64,000 bases of DNA from Alkanindiges hydrocarboniclasticus (lineage in GTDB: Bacteria; Pseudomonadota; Gammaproteobacteria; Pseudomonadales; Moraxellaceae), in NCBI RefSeq assembly GCF_001982605.1, contig NZ_MLCN01000003.1, positions 124,001-188,000 on the forward strand. Direction: 5' to 3'. The position numbers and the translations under genes were made by a program. The notes below the pieces were generated by a model, which was given only the letters and a program-made list of their open reading frames with translations, had not been told where the DNA came from and ran no database searches. Of this stretch, positions 8,024-15,765 are shown piece by piece (positions within the stretch are counted from its first letter, which is position 1; each line of letters opens with the position of its first letter).

Positions 8024-8728
8024 ATGTCTAAGTTTGATGCACTGCAACAGCAACTCGAAGTTTTTCATGCGCTGGATTTTCATCAGGATCCCCAGCTTGC
8101 CAAGCGTTTAAATGATGTGCAAACCTGGCAAAAAGAACGGATGCGAAAAACCCACCATGATTTTTTTGCAGTGCCAGAACATCATTTAATGACCCAGTAT
8201 TTTTTAAACCGGCTGTATGGTGGCCCGGATTTTGATGTGCTGGCCGCCCAGATTGCCCGGCTCATTAATAATGCCGGGATGGTGGAAAAGATTATTCCCG
8301 ACTCGGCCATTCGCACCGGATTTTCCGGGGTAGAACTTGCGGTACTGGCCATACGGCTGGATCAGGCCCTTGCCGTTGAGCTGCTGAACACCTATGCGCC
8401 TACCATGCCACTTAATGACGACATTATGCGCCGCGCCTATCTCAAGCTGGATCAGCGTGAACCGCGCTTGCGCCAAATGGCACTGCTGGATGAGCTGGGC
8501 ATTAGTCTGGATAAATATGTGCGCTCACGCATGGTCAAGGCAGCCTTTAAAATGGCCAAGGGTCTGGCTTACAAGTATAAGGTTGGCCCGATGTACGACT
8601 TTGTGGAAGAAGGCTTTGAAGCCATGAAACCGCTTAATTCGGCACAGGTTTTTGTTAATACCTTTACGGCCAAAGAGCGCGAGATCATTGAAAAAGTCCA
8701 TTCGGGTGATTTGTATCCATTTGCCTGA
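8024..8728 (+). CDS. hypothetical protein, tandem paralogue 2 (FFLEELY-motif-like)
   Basis: A 234-residue helical protein paralogous to the gene at 7213. It has LDFHQDPQLAKRLNDVQTWQ near the N-terminus, the motif YFLNRLYGG near 65-73, and a C-terminal half with MYDFVEEGFEAM and FTAKEREIIEKVHSGDLYPF. This copy looks closer to the form I recall from Acinetobacter, and the upstream copy more diverged. The genes are 88 bp apart on the same strand and may be cotranscribed. No catalytic motif or membrane segment is visible, so no function is proposed. Confidence 0.78.
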   Translation: MSKFDALQQQLEVFHALDFHQDPQLAKRLNDVQTWQKERMRKTHHDFFAVPEHHLMTQYFLNRLYGGPDFDVLAAQIARLINNAGMVEKIIPDSAIRTGFSGVELAVLAIRLDQALAVELLNTYAPTMPLNDDIMRRAYLKLDQREPRLRQMALLDELGISLDKYVRSRMVKAAFKMAKGLAYKYKVGPMYDFVEEGFEAMKPLNSAQVFVNTFTAKEREIIEKVHSGDLYPFA

Positions 8729-8952
8729 TAGCCTAAAACAAGTGGACAAAGCTATAAAATACCAATGTAAAACGCGCTTTGCCTAAAATCTGGCCGCGCG
8801 CGGTTAAGTGATGAAATTTGTTCACTTTAGTCATTAAATTAATGTAGTTTTTTGCAGTTTAGGCCAGCAACCCTGTTTAAAATCTGGCATGATCGGCAGC
8901 ATTGTTTATTATTGTTTTACCGCATTTACCAGCTTATCAGGGAGTTTGACCC

Positions 8953-9912
8953 ATGTCCGACAGCAACAATAGCAACGATAATAAAAACAGCAGTCCTGCA
9001 TCGCAAAACACTCCGGTTCAGCATGCACAAGTGCTAAACCAGCATGCGTCAAACCTACAAGACAGTACCCATGCTGCCAGTGCCAACTCTCCTTTTTTAA
9101 GCCAGCCCTTACCGCAGGGCACGCCGCAAGGTCAGCAACAAAGCCTGCCAAAAGGTGCCGATCACAGCAACCTGGGCTCAACCACGCATTTCGGCTATAA
9201 GACAGTAGACGTGGAAGAAAAACAGCAAAAAGTGGCTGAAGTCTTTCATTCGGTCGCGGCCAAATATGACCTGATGAATGACCTGATGTCATTTGGCATT
9301 CATCGCTTGTGGAAACGTTTTGCCATCAACCTGTCTGGTGTACGCCGTGGCCAGCAAGTACTGGATATTGCGGGTGGCACAGGCGATCTGGCGCTGGCCT
9401 TTAGCCGCGAAGTTGGACCGCAAGGCCATGTCGTCCTGTCGGATATTAATGAATCCATGCTGAATGTTGGCCGTGACCGCCTGATTGACAAGGGTTGCAC
9501 CAATGTTGACTTTGTACTGGCCAATGCTGAAACGCTGGAGCCTTTTAGCGACGAAAGCTTTGATCTGGTTACCATCAGTTTTGGCCTGCGTAACGTCACC
9601 GACAAAGACGCCGCTTTGCGCTCTATGTACCGCGTGCTCAAGCCGGGTGGCCGCCTGCTAATCCTTGAGTTTTCCAAGCCGGTGTTTGAGCCACTGTCGC
9701 GCCTGTATGACCTGTATTCCTTTACCGCACTGCCGGTGATGGGCAAACTGGTGGCCAATGATTCTGAAAGCTATCGCTATCTGGCTGAATCCATCCGCAT
9801 GCATCCCGACCAGCGCACCTTAAAGCAAATGATGGAAACTGCCGGTTTCCAGAGCTGTGACTATCACAACATGACGGGTGGTATTGTGGCGCTGCATCGC
9901 GGCTTTAAATAA
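8953..9912 (+). CDS. ubiE: ubiquinone/menaquinone biosynthesis methyltransferase UbiE
   Basis: UbiE is the SAM-dependent C-methyltransferase of the ubiquinone (and menaquinone) ring. The catalytic part begins near residue 75 (THFGYKTV) and contains the start block [26 protein letters not shown]-binding motif [13 protein letters not shown], the family signature [15 protein letters not shown], and [16 protein letters not shown]. The C-terminal [13 protein letters not shown] is intact. E. coli UbiE has 251 residues; the extra length (319) is an N-terminal tail of about 70 residues rich in Asn, Gln, Ser and His. A good Shine-Dalgarno (AGGGAG, about 9 bases upstream) supports the ATG at 8953, so the tail is probably translated. 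ubiJ and ubiB follow after a long gap. Confidence 0.96.
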   Translation: MSDSNNSNDNKNSSPASQNTPVQHAQVLNQHASNLQDSTHAASANSPFLSQPLPQGTPQGQQQSLPKGADHSNLGSTTHFGYKTVDVEEKQQKVAEVFHSVAAKYDLMNDLMSFGIHRLWKRFAINLSGVRRGQQVLDIAGGTGDLALAFSREVGPQGHVVLSDINESMLNVGRDRLIDKGCTNVDFVLANAETLEPFSDESFDLVTISFGLRNVTDKDAALRSMYRVLKPGGRLLILEFSKPVFEPLSRLYDLYSFTALPVMGKLVANDSESYRYLAESIRMHPDQRTLKQMMETAGFQSCDYHNMTGGIVALHRGFK

Positions 9913-10309
9913 TGAGTTTAAATAAGCAACTAGTTTAAAATAGTGGTTTAATTTTAACGCTACGGATATTTATCCGATATAGATTTATAAGGAAGTCAGT
10001 TGCATTATTTAAGATAGGACGAGATTGGCAAAATGATATTTTAGCTTTTAATAAAATATTATTTTAAGAATGGTAGATATCCAGTTTGCAACTGACCCAT
10101 GGTTTTGTTCTTGCGCGGAAAAGCCGCTCATGTGGAAACAAAAGTGACTACAACCTGAGCAAGTATAAAATAAGACTTTATACACCGTGCAAGGCGAAGC
10201 AGGTTTCTCCTTACTTTAAACCATACATAGCAAGATACTCTGTGATTATTTTTCTTTTCAACCTTCTGCTATGCCGCTATCTAAGCAGATATTCTTTAAG
10301 GAAATCATA
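9913..10309 (+). other. AT-rich gap between ubiE and ubiJ with inverted repeats
   Basis: This 397-bp stretch has no convincing gene. It is much more AT-rich than the genes either side. It contains the short palindrome CGGATATTTATCCG (9963-9976) and a pair of 10-bp inverted repeats (see the repeat at 9995). A 74-codon frame at 10086-10310 has no ribosome binding site and an implausible composition. A Shine-Dalgarno (AAGGA) at 10298-10302 serves ubiJ. Confidence 0.6.
9995..10096. repeat. 10-bp perfect inverted repeats bracketing an 82-bp AT-rich core
   Basis: GTCAGTTGCA at 9995-10004 is matched by its exact reverse complement TGCAACTGAC at 10087-10096. The core between them is AT-rich and has no frame. 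It could be the remnant of a small insertion (MITE-like), a folded untranslated RNA, or chance. No target-site duplication is obvious. Confidence 0.4.
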
Positions 10310-11119
10310 ATGTTTGCTGTACTTGCACTGGGCACTGTAGAAACCCTGTTTAACCAGTGGATTGACCTTGATGCAGCCACCCGCCAGCAACTGAATGGAT
10401 TGGCAGGCAAACTGTTGCGCGTGGTGATTGATTCGCCGCAACTGTCGGTGGATGTCTGGTTTGACCAGGACAAGGTACGCCTAAACCCCACTGCACTAGG
10501 CATGGCTGAACGTAAAACCAGTATTTTTGAGCAGCGGCCTTATGATCCGGTTAATGATCCCGCGCAAGCCCCGGAGCAGGCCACTACCACATTGCATGTA
10601 GCCAATCTGGTTGAGCTGGGCAAGCTGATGAGTGCCAAGGCAGGTGCTACCGGCAATATCCCATTGCAAGGTAACATGAGTTTACTCCAGCAGTTGCAAC
10701 GCATTCTGGCACAGGCACAGCCTGATCTGGCCAGCCGCTTAAGCCCATGGATTGGTGCCATTCCAGCCAGCCAATTGGGCAATGCCATCAACCAGACCCG
10801 TGAGGTGGTTAGTCGCATGGCGTCCAGTGTAGCCAGCCATGGTAGCGAGGCGATTACTGAAGACAGCCAGCTATTTGTGGCACGCTGGCAAATGGACCAG
10901 TTTAAGAACAACGTCCGCAACCTGCGTCAGGATATTGAACGCGCACAGGCCAGGCTTCAGCAGCTACAACACAAAGTTGAGCATGCACTAAATATGCAAG
11001 CCATGCCGGAACAAAAACAAGTTGAACCGCATCAGCCTGAACAGGCCAATACTCTATCTGCCGCATCGCTATCCTTACAGCAGCAAACCCGGCAACAGCA
11101 AGAACAGCAGCAACAGTAA
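10310..11119 (+). CDS. ubiJ: ubiquinone biosynthesis accessory factor UbiJ (SCP2 domain)
   Basis: UbiJ is a soluble SCP2-fold, lipid-binding protein of the aerobic ubiquinone biosynthesis complex. The product (269 aa) starts MFAVLALGTVETLFNQWIDL and continues with the basic SCP2-like segment LLRVVIDSPQLSVDVWF. A middle region follows that contains GNMSLLQQLQRILAQ, typical of UbiJ, then a coiled coil near 205-235. A Gln-rich tail (QQQTRQQQEQQQQ) makes it longer than E. coli UbiJ (about 200 aa). The start at 10310 is chosen for the AAGGA 7 bases upstream; an in-frame ATG at 10271 lacks one. The position between ubiE and ubiB is the usual ubiEJB order. Confidence 0.9.
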   Translation: MFAVLALGTVETLFNQWIDLDAATRQQLNGLAGKLLRVVIDSPQLSVDVWFDQDKVRLNPTALGMAERKTSIFEQRPYDPVNDPAQAPEQATTTLHVANLVELGKLMSAKAGATGNIPLQGNMSLLQQLQRILAQAQPDLASRLSPWIGAIPASQLGNAINQTREVVSRMASSVASHGSEAITEDSQLFVARWQMDQFKNNVRNLRQDIERAQARLQQLQHKVEHALNMQAMPEQKQVEPHQPEQANTLSAASLSLQQQTRQQQEQQQQ

Positions 11120-11139
11120 AAACTTTAGGACGATAGCCA

Positions 11140-12759
11140 ATGATTCCGCATTTTTCCCGACTGCTTGAACTCTGGCGACTGGCCGCCCATCACCGGCTGG
11201 ATACCCTGATTCCGGAAGAGGATCTTCCTGCCAAAGCGCGTCCACTAGTCCAGTTCATCAAGTTGCATCCGGCAGCATGGACCAGTCGTGCCAGCAAGGA
11301 CCCACTGCGCCTTAAGCATGCACTGGAAGAAATGGGACCCTTGTTTGTTAAATTAGGCCAGTTGCTGTCTACCCGCCGTGATTTAATTCCGCCTGAACTG
11401 CTGGCCCAGCTGGTGCAGCTTCAGGATCGTGTGTCGCCATTTGCCACTGATATTGCCCGACAGCAGGTCGAAAAATCACTAAACGCCAGAATTGAAACCT
11501 TGTTTGCCCGTTTTGATGATGCCCCGCTGGCCGCAGCGTCGATTGCTCAGGTGCACACCGCTGCCCTGCATGACGGGCGTGAAGTGATTGTCAAAATTGT
11601 ACGGCCAGTTATTCGTCCGCAAATTATCAAGGATTTTGAAATCCTTAACTGGCTGGGACACTGGCTGGAAGCCCGCGTTGAAGCAGCGCGCGCCGTACAT
11701 CTGGTACAGGTGATTAGCGATTACCGCCAAGTAATTCTCAACGAGCTGGACTTGAGTCTGGAAGCCGCCAATACCATGCAGATGCGCCATAATTTTATGG
11801 GTTCCAGCATGATGTACGTACCGGAAGTCTATACCGCTACCAAGGATGTGATGGTGGCCGAGCGCATTAGCGGTGTGCCGGTATCGGATCTTGAAACCTT
11901 TGAACGGCTGGGCATGGATCGCGCCATGCTGGGTGAAAAAGGCCTGACCATTTTCTTTACTCAGGTTTTTCGGGACAACTTTTTCCATGCCGATATGCAT
12001 CCGGGCAATGTGTTTGTTGAAACCCTAAACCCGCAAAATCCGCGTTTTATTGCCCTTGATTGTGCCATTGTGGGCGAGTTGTCCAAAAGCGACCAGATGA
12101 CCGTGGCACGCTTGCTGCTGGCCGTCATGAACAATAACTTTGAGCAGCTCATTCAGATTGTACATCAGGCTGGCTGGATTCCGGCGGGTACTGACCAGAA
12201 TACGCTGGCGCGTGAAATGCGTCGCACCGTTGGCCCCATGATTTCAAAACCCATGGATCAGCTGGATTTTGCCGGAATCCTGATTCAGGTGATGGATATT
12301 GCCCGCCGCCATCATCTGGACATCCCGCCCCAACTGATGCTACTGCTGAAAACGCTAGTGCATGTTGAAGGCCTGGGCCGTGACTTGTATCCGCAACTGG
12401 ATATCTGGAAGCTGGCCAAACCGATTTTAACCGAATGGGTCAAGCAAAACGTTAATCCCATGACCAGCCTTAAGGAACTGGGCCAGCAAATTCCCGACAT
12501 GCTGATGGGCGCCACTGACTTGCCTGCCTTGCTGATTGATAGCCTGCATAACCTGCGCCAGCAAGGCGCGTGGCAGGATCGCCAATGGCGCGAGCTACAG
12601 CAAATGCGGCTGGACATGCAGCAAACCCGCCGCCGCGACTGGATAGCTGCCAGTGGATTTTTGGCATTGCTGGTGACTGCCACCCAACTGCCATGGCCAG
12701 TGGCGGTTATTTTTCTGGTGCTGGCCGGATTTGTGGTGCTCTGGCGCCTAATTGCCTAA
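11140..12759 (+). CDS. ubiB: ubiquinone biosynthesis kinase-like protein UbiB
   Basis: UbiB is an atypical (ADCK/ABC1) kinase-like ATPase needed for ubiquinone synthesis, anchored in the inner membrane. Key blocks are GPLFVKLGQLLSTRRDLIPPEL (the KxGQ region), the Ala-rich loop PLAAASIAQVHTA, the catalytic-loop segment FFHADMHPGN, and the metal-binding FIALDCAIVG, where DCA replaces the more usual DFG. Two C-terminal hydrophobic helices near 506-538 fit the membrane anchor. The length (539 aa) matches the family (E. coli 546). AGGA upstream supports the ATG, 20 bp after ubiJ. Confidence 0.95.
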   Translation: MIPHFSRLLELWRLAAHHRLDTLIPEEDLPAKARPLVQFIKLHPAAWTSRASKDPLRLKHALEEMGPLFVKLGQLLSTRRDLIPPELLAQLVQLQDRVSPFATDIARQQVEKSLNARIETLFARFDDAPLAAASIAQVHTAALHDGREVIVKIVRPVIRPQIIKDFEILNWLGHWLEARVEAARAVHLVQVISDYRQVILNELDLSLEAANTMQMRHNFMGSSMMYVPEVYTATKDVMVAERISGVPVSDLETFERLGMDRAMLGEKGLTIFFTQVFRDNFFHADMHPGNVFVETLNPQNPRFIALDCAIVGELSKSDQMTVARLLLAVMNNNFEQLIQIVHQAGWIPAGTDQNTLAREMRRTVGPMISKPMDQLDFAGILIQVMDIARRHHLDIPPQLMLLLKTLVHVEGLGRDLYPQLDIWKLAKPILTEWVKQNVNPMTSLKELGQQIPDMLMGATDLPALLIDSLHNLRQQGAWQDRQWRELQQMRLDMQQTRRRDWIAASGFLALLVTATQLPWPVAVIFLVLAGFVVLWRLIA

Positions 12760-12834
12760 TGGCGTATTGGTCTATTGTCATTACTAAGTAATAAGCCTGA
12801 TGTGCCGATTAGACACACTGGCTAACAGGGTAAA

Positions 12835-13452
12835 TTGAGTGCAGTGATGGTAATGTTGACGCTCCAAACCTTAACGGGCCTATCACTGTTTGCGCTGGTT
12901 AGCTCCATTACACCCGGCCCGAATAATATTATGCTGCTGAGTTCCGGGGTTAATTTTGGCTTTAGGCGAACGATCCCGCACATGCTGGGCATTTGTGTCG
13001 GTTTTTTTGTGCTATGTATGGCAACTGGTCTGGGGATTGGGGCGTTTTTACAGCAATTTCCTGCATTACATCTGGCCTTAAAAGTCATTTCTGCACTGTA
13101 TTTGATTTATCTAGCGATTCAGATAGCCCGTAGCCGCAGTATGAATCGCAATGAATTGGCCACCAGCCACCCCCTGACATTCCTGCAAGCTGCGTTATTT
13201 CAATGGGTTAATCCCAAGGCATGGATGATGGCGCTATCAGCCATGATTCTCTATAGCAGCACCCTGCATCCGGTTGCCAGCATGTGGTGGATTTCCATGG
13301 TATTTGCCCTCATTAACCTGCCCTGCATTGCCTGCTGGGCCTTGTTTGGCGTATTACTAAAGCAGGTTCTTAATCGGCCAGCCTACTTAAAATGGTTTAA
13401 TATCAGCATGGGCTTTTTACTGGTTGCCAGTATTTACCCTATTCTGAAATAA
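12835..13452 (+). CDS. LysE/RhtB family amino-acid exporter
   Basis: A six-helix inner-membrane exporter of the LysE family. It shows the N-terminal family signature SITPGPNNIMLLSSGVNFG and the later FLQAALFQWVNPKAWMMAL, both diagnostic. The substrate is unknown; relatives export lysine, homoserine, threonine or cysteine metabolites. The start is uncertain: TTG 12835 sits too close to CAGGG, while ATG 12847 and ATG 12853 lack a good ribosome site but fit homologues better. It probably stands alone, 75 bp after ubiB. Confidence 0.9.
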   Translation: MSAVMVMLTLQTLTGLSLFALVSSITPGPNNIMLLSSGVNFGFRRTIPHMLGICVGFFVLCMATGLGIGAFLQQFPALHLALKVISALYLIYLAIQIARSRSMNRNELATSHPLTFLQAALFQWVNPKAWMMALSAMILYSSTLHPVASMWWISMVFALINLPCIACWALFGVLLKQVLNRPAYLKWFNISMGFLLVASIYPILK

Positions 13453-13570
13453 ACACAAACTATGCCGGATCTGTGGCAGTTCTGGATTCAAGCCATCATT
13501 GTGCTACTGCAATCATCACGCTTTTCCAGTGCAAAAACTTAAACTTACCGGTAGCCGCTTTCAAAAAATC

Positions 13571-14314
13571 ATGCAACAACGCGCTAAAGCACAGGATCTA
13601 TTGAAATGGATTGCCATGCTCACCATGGTAATTGACCATTTGCGCTTTGTTTTTCCTGATAGCCCTGCCTTAATTATCATTGGCCGCTTTGCATTTCCGC
13701 TATTTTGTTTAGCCATTGCCGCCAATGTCCAGCGCCTGCCGTCTAATGCTGCTATAAACCATCAGTTTCCCTATCTGGTTCGTTTAGGGATTTTTGCGCT
13801 GATTTCCGAATTACCCTATCGCCTGCTACGTCCCGACGCAGATACTTTAAATATCATGCCGACCCTACTGCTGGGCTTATTGATTTGTTTTGCTTTGCAT
13901 TATCAATCACGCATTGGTTTGTTACTCGCCGTCACTTTCTCAGGGCTGGCCCTGCTGCTGCACCCATGGCTGATGTATGGTGCTTTGGGCGTTCTGTTGC
14001 CAGCAGCCTGTCTGGCTGGTTTACGATACGGCCATGGTTTTATCTTGCTGGCCATGCTGCTTAGCGCCTTGTGTAATACTTCATTTGATACCTTAAGCAC
14101 TGGGTTTAATGCGCCAAACACTACCTTTAACTTGCACCAGTGCCTGTTACTGTTTACTGCATTGATGGCACCTGCTCTCGGTATTTTTTTATTACGCCAG
14201 CCTATCAGGTTTGCAGTGTATCCGGTCACTGGCTGGGGCTACTGGTTCTATCCAGCTCACCTGCTTATTATTTATCTTATAAAAATTTTTAAATATCAAT
14301 TGATTAAATTATAA
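13571..14314 (+). CDS. TraX-like integral membrane protein
   Basis: A protein of about 247 residues made mostly of membrane helices. The N-terminal segment LLKWIAMLTMVIDHLRFVF followed by IIGRFAFPLFCLAIAANVQR is the hallmark of the TraX family. TraX acetylates F-pilin in conjugative plasmids; chromosomal TraX-like proteins are widespread and their acceptors are mostly unknown. The C-terminus GWGYWFYPAHLLIIYLIKI is also family-typical. An in-frame TTG at 13499 would add 24 residues; the ATG at 13571 is preferred because the family usually begins close to the first helix. No conjugation genes are nearby. Confidence 0.82.
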   Translation: MQQRAKAQDLLKWIAMLTMVIDHLRFVFPDSPALIIIGRFAFPLFCLAIAANVQRLPSNAAINHQFPYLVRLGIFALISELPYRLLRPDADTLNIMPTLLLGLLICFALHYQSRIGLLLAVTFSGLALLLHPWLMYGALGVLLPAACLAGLRYGHGFILLAMLLSALCNTSFDTLSTGFNAPNTTFNLHQCLLLFTALMAPALGIFLLRQPIRFAVYPVTGWGYWFYPAHLLIIYLIKIFKYQLIKL

Positions 14315-14427
14315 AAATTAAAAAATAAACACCTCTATCCACCTAAACAAAATCTATAAACTGGTCATTCTGATAACATGGTTGTACATATCCAACCGTT
14401 TTTGCACAATACAGTTGTGTTCATTTG

Positions 14428-15540
14428 ATGTGCGAGACTGTTTTGGCGTATATCCACCATAAAACTCCGGTTCTCACCATTCGTGCCGGAACAGAGGCCA
14501 TGGCACATATTCGCCAGAATGGCTTACAGCCGCAGGATATTGACATTATTCCGGGTGCAGCCGGAGGTCCCAAAGGCATTGGACTATGCGGACTGGATCA
14601 AGCCATTTTTGCAGATTTCCTGCCGCGTGCGCCTGTTCATGGGGATGGCAAGCGAACGTGTTTTGGTGCTTCCATTGGTAGCTGGCGTTTTGCCGCTATT
14701 GCTGCGCACGGAGGCATAGAAGGACCAAAACGATTGGCTGAGCTGTACACTGACATGCAGTTTTCCAAAAAAGACAAAATACCGGATGTCACCAAGCGCT
14801 GCCATGACATGCTGCAACAGCTTATTGAGGACAAGATGGATAACCTGATTACTCATCCATGGATGCAACTGGTGATTGTGGTGGTCAAAAGCCGGCATAT
14901 TTTTGCCAGTGACCATGTCGTTCCGCTGGGTTTGGCGCTGGCAGGCGTATTTGGCAGCAACATGTTATCCCGGCGGGCTAATCGCCTGTTTATGCAACGC
15001 GGGTTTGCCTATGCCCATCCACAGCACAATCCGCTTCCCCTCAATGATACGCAGGAATTTTTTACCCACCATCTCCCCCTCACTATGGACAATGCCATGC
15101 ATTTGCTAATGGCCTCGGCAGCCATTCCGGCAGTGATGAGCGCGGTTAAGGATATTCCGCTGGCACCCAAAGGCAGTTATCGTGATGGCGGTTTGCTGGA
15201 CTATCATCTGGATCTGGCTTACAGGCCCAAAGGACTAGTGCTTTATCCGCATTTTACCGACCGGATTATACCCGGCTGGTTTGATAAAGGATTAAGCTGG
15301 CGTAAAGCCAATGCACAGAACCATCAACGTACCGTATTGATTTCGCCATCCCCGCAGTATCTGGCGTCCCTGCCCTTGGGCCGTTTGCCGGACCGCAGCG
15401 ACTTTGCCCGTTTTGCCGGTAACGATAGCGCGCGCAAAAAATGCTGGCAACAGTCCGTGGCAGAAAGCCAGCGTCTGGGCGATGAGTTTCTGGAGCTGGT
15501 AGAAAAACAGCAGATTATTGAGAAAATGATTGTATTTTGA
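14428..15540 (+). CDS. patatin-like phospholipase family protein
   Basis: Patatin-like proteins are Ser/Asp-dyad lipid acyl hydrolases. Visible parts are the glycine-rich oxyanion loop PGAAGGPKGIGL (residues near 42-53), the nucleophile elbow CFGASIGSW (GxSxG) and the acid block YRDGGLLDYH (DGG). The rest is moderately conserved, with no signal peptide or membrane segment, so it is probably cytoplasmic or peripheral. The start is the ATG at 14428 (a TTG directly precedes it); no clear Shine-Dalgarno is seen. An inverted repeat resembling a terminator follows at 15601. Confidence 0.87.
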   Translation: MCETVLAYIHHKTPVLTIRAGTEAMAHIRQNGLQPQDIDIIPGAAGGPKGIGLCGLDQAIFADFLPRAPVHGDGKRTCFGASIGSWRFAAIAAHGGIEGPKRLAELYTDMQFSKKDKIPDVTKRCHDMLQQLIEDKMDNLITHPWMQLVIVVVKSRHIFASDHVVPLGLALAGVFGSNMLSRRANRLFMQRGFAYAHPQHNPLPLNDTQEFFTHHLPLTMDNAMHLLMASAAIPAVMSAVKDIPLAPKGSYRDGGLLDYHLDLAYRPKGLVLYPHFTDRIIPGWFDKGLSWRKANAQNHQRTVLISPSPQYLASLPLGRLPDRSDFARFAGNDSARKKCWQQSVAESQRLGDEFLELVEKQQIIEKMIVF

Positions 15541-15600
15541 TCAAAAACCGTGAAACAGTTTTAAGTTTATTTAACAAATTTTACAAGAAATATTGAACTA

Positions 15601-15622
15601 AAAAAGGAGGTTTGTCCTTTTT
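15601..15622. terminator. possible bidirectional terminator hairpin
   Basis: The 8-bp perfect inverted repeat AAAAAGGA / TCCTTTTT has a 6-base loop and ends in a T run, 60 bp after the patatin gene. GC content in the stem is low, so it may be weak. Confidence 0.5.
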
Positions 15623-15765
15623 CCATTGCCCGTACAGCCGTTTTTTGATATAAGAAAATCATTTTAAGCCTACAACAACAGTTATTTGGCCGGAAAAACC
15701 ATTACTGATGGTTCGATTGTCCGGGTTAATAGCTCTCCATTTTTTGCCAAAGGAAGAATAAGCAA

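Noticed and set aside
9300-9758. 152-codon frame on the minus strand inside ubiE
   Set aside because: Antisense shadow of a conserved gene; Arg/Ser-rich product without a plausible start.
10086-10310. 74-codon frame in the ubiE-ubiJ gap
   Set aside because: No ribosome site, AT-driven composition, and it overlaps the ubiJ ribosome site and start codon.
11479-12000. 173-codon frame on the minus strand inside ubiB
   Set aside because: Antisense shadow; the sense strand encodes the conserved kinase-like core.
13462-13542. 26-codon frame between the LysE-type and TraX-like genes
   Set aside because: Too short, no ribosome site, and it overlaps the likely TraX promoter region.
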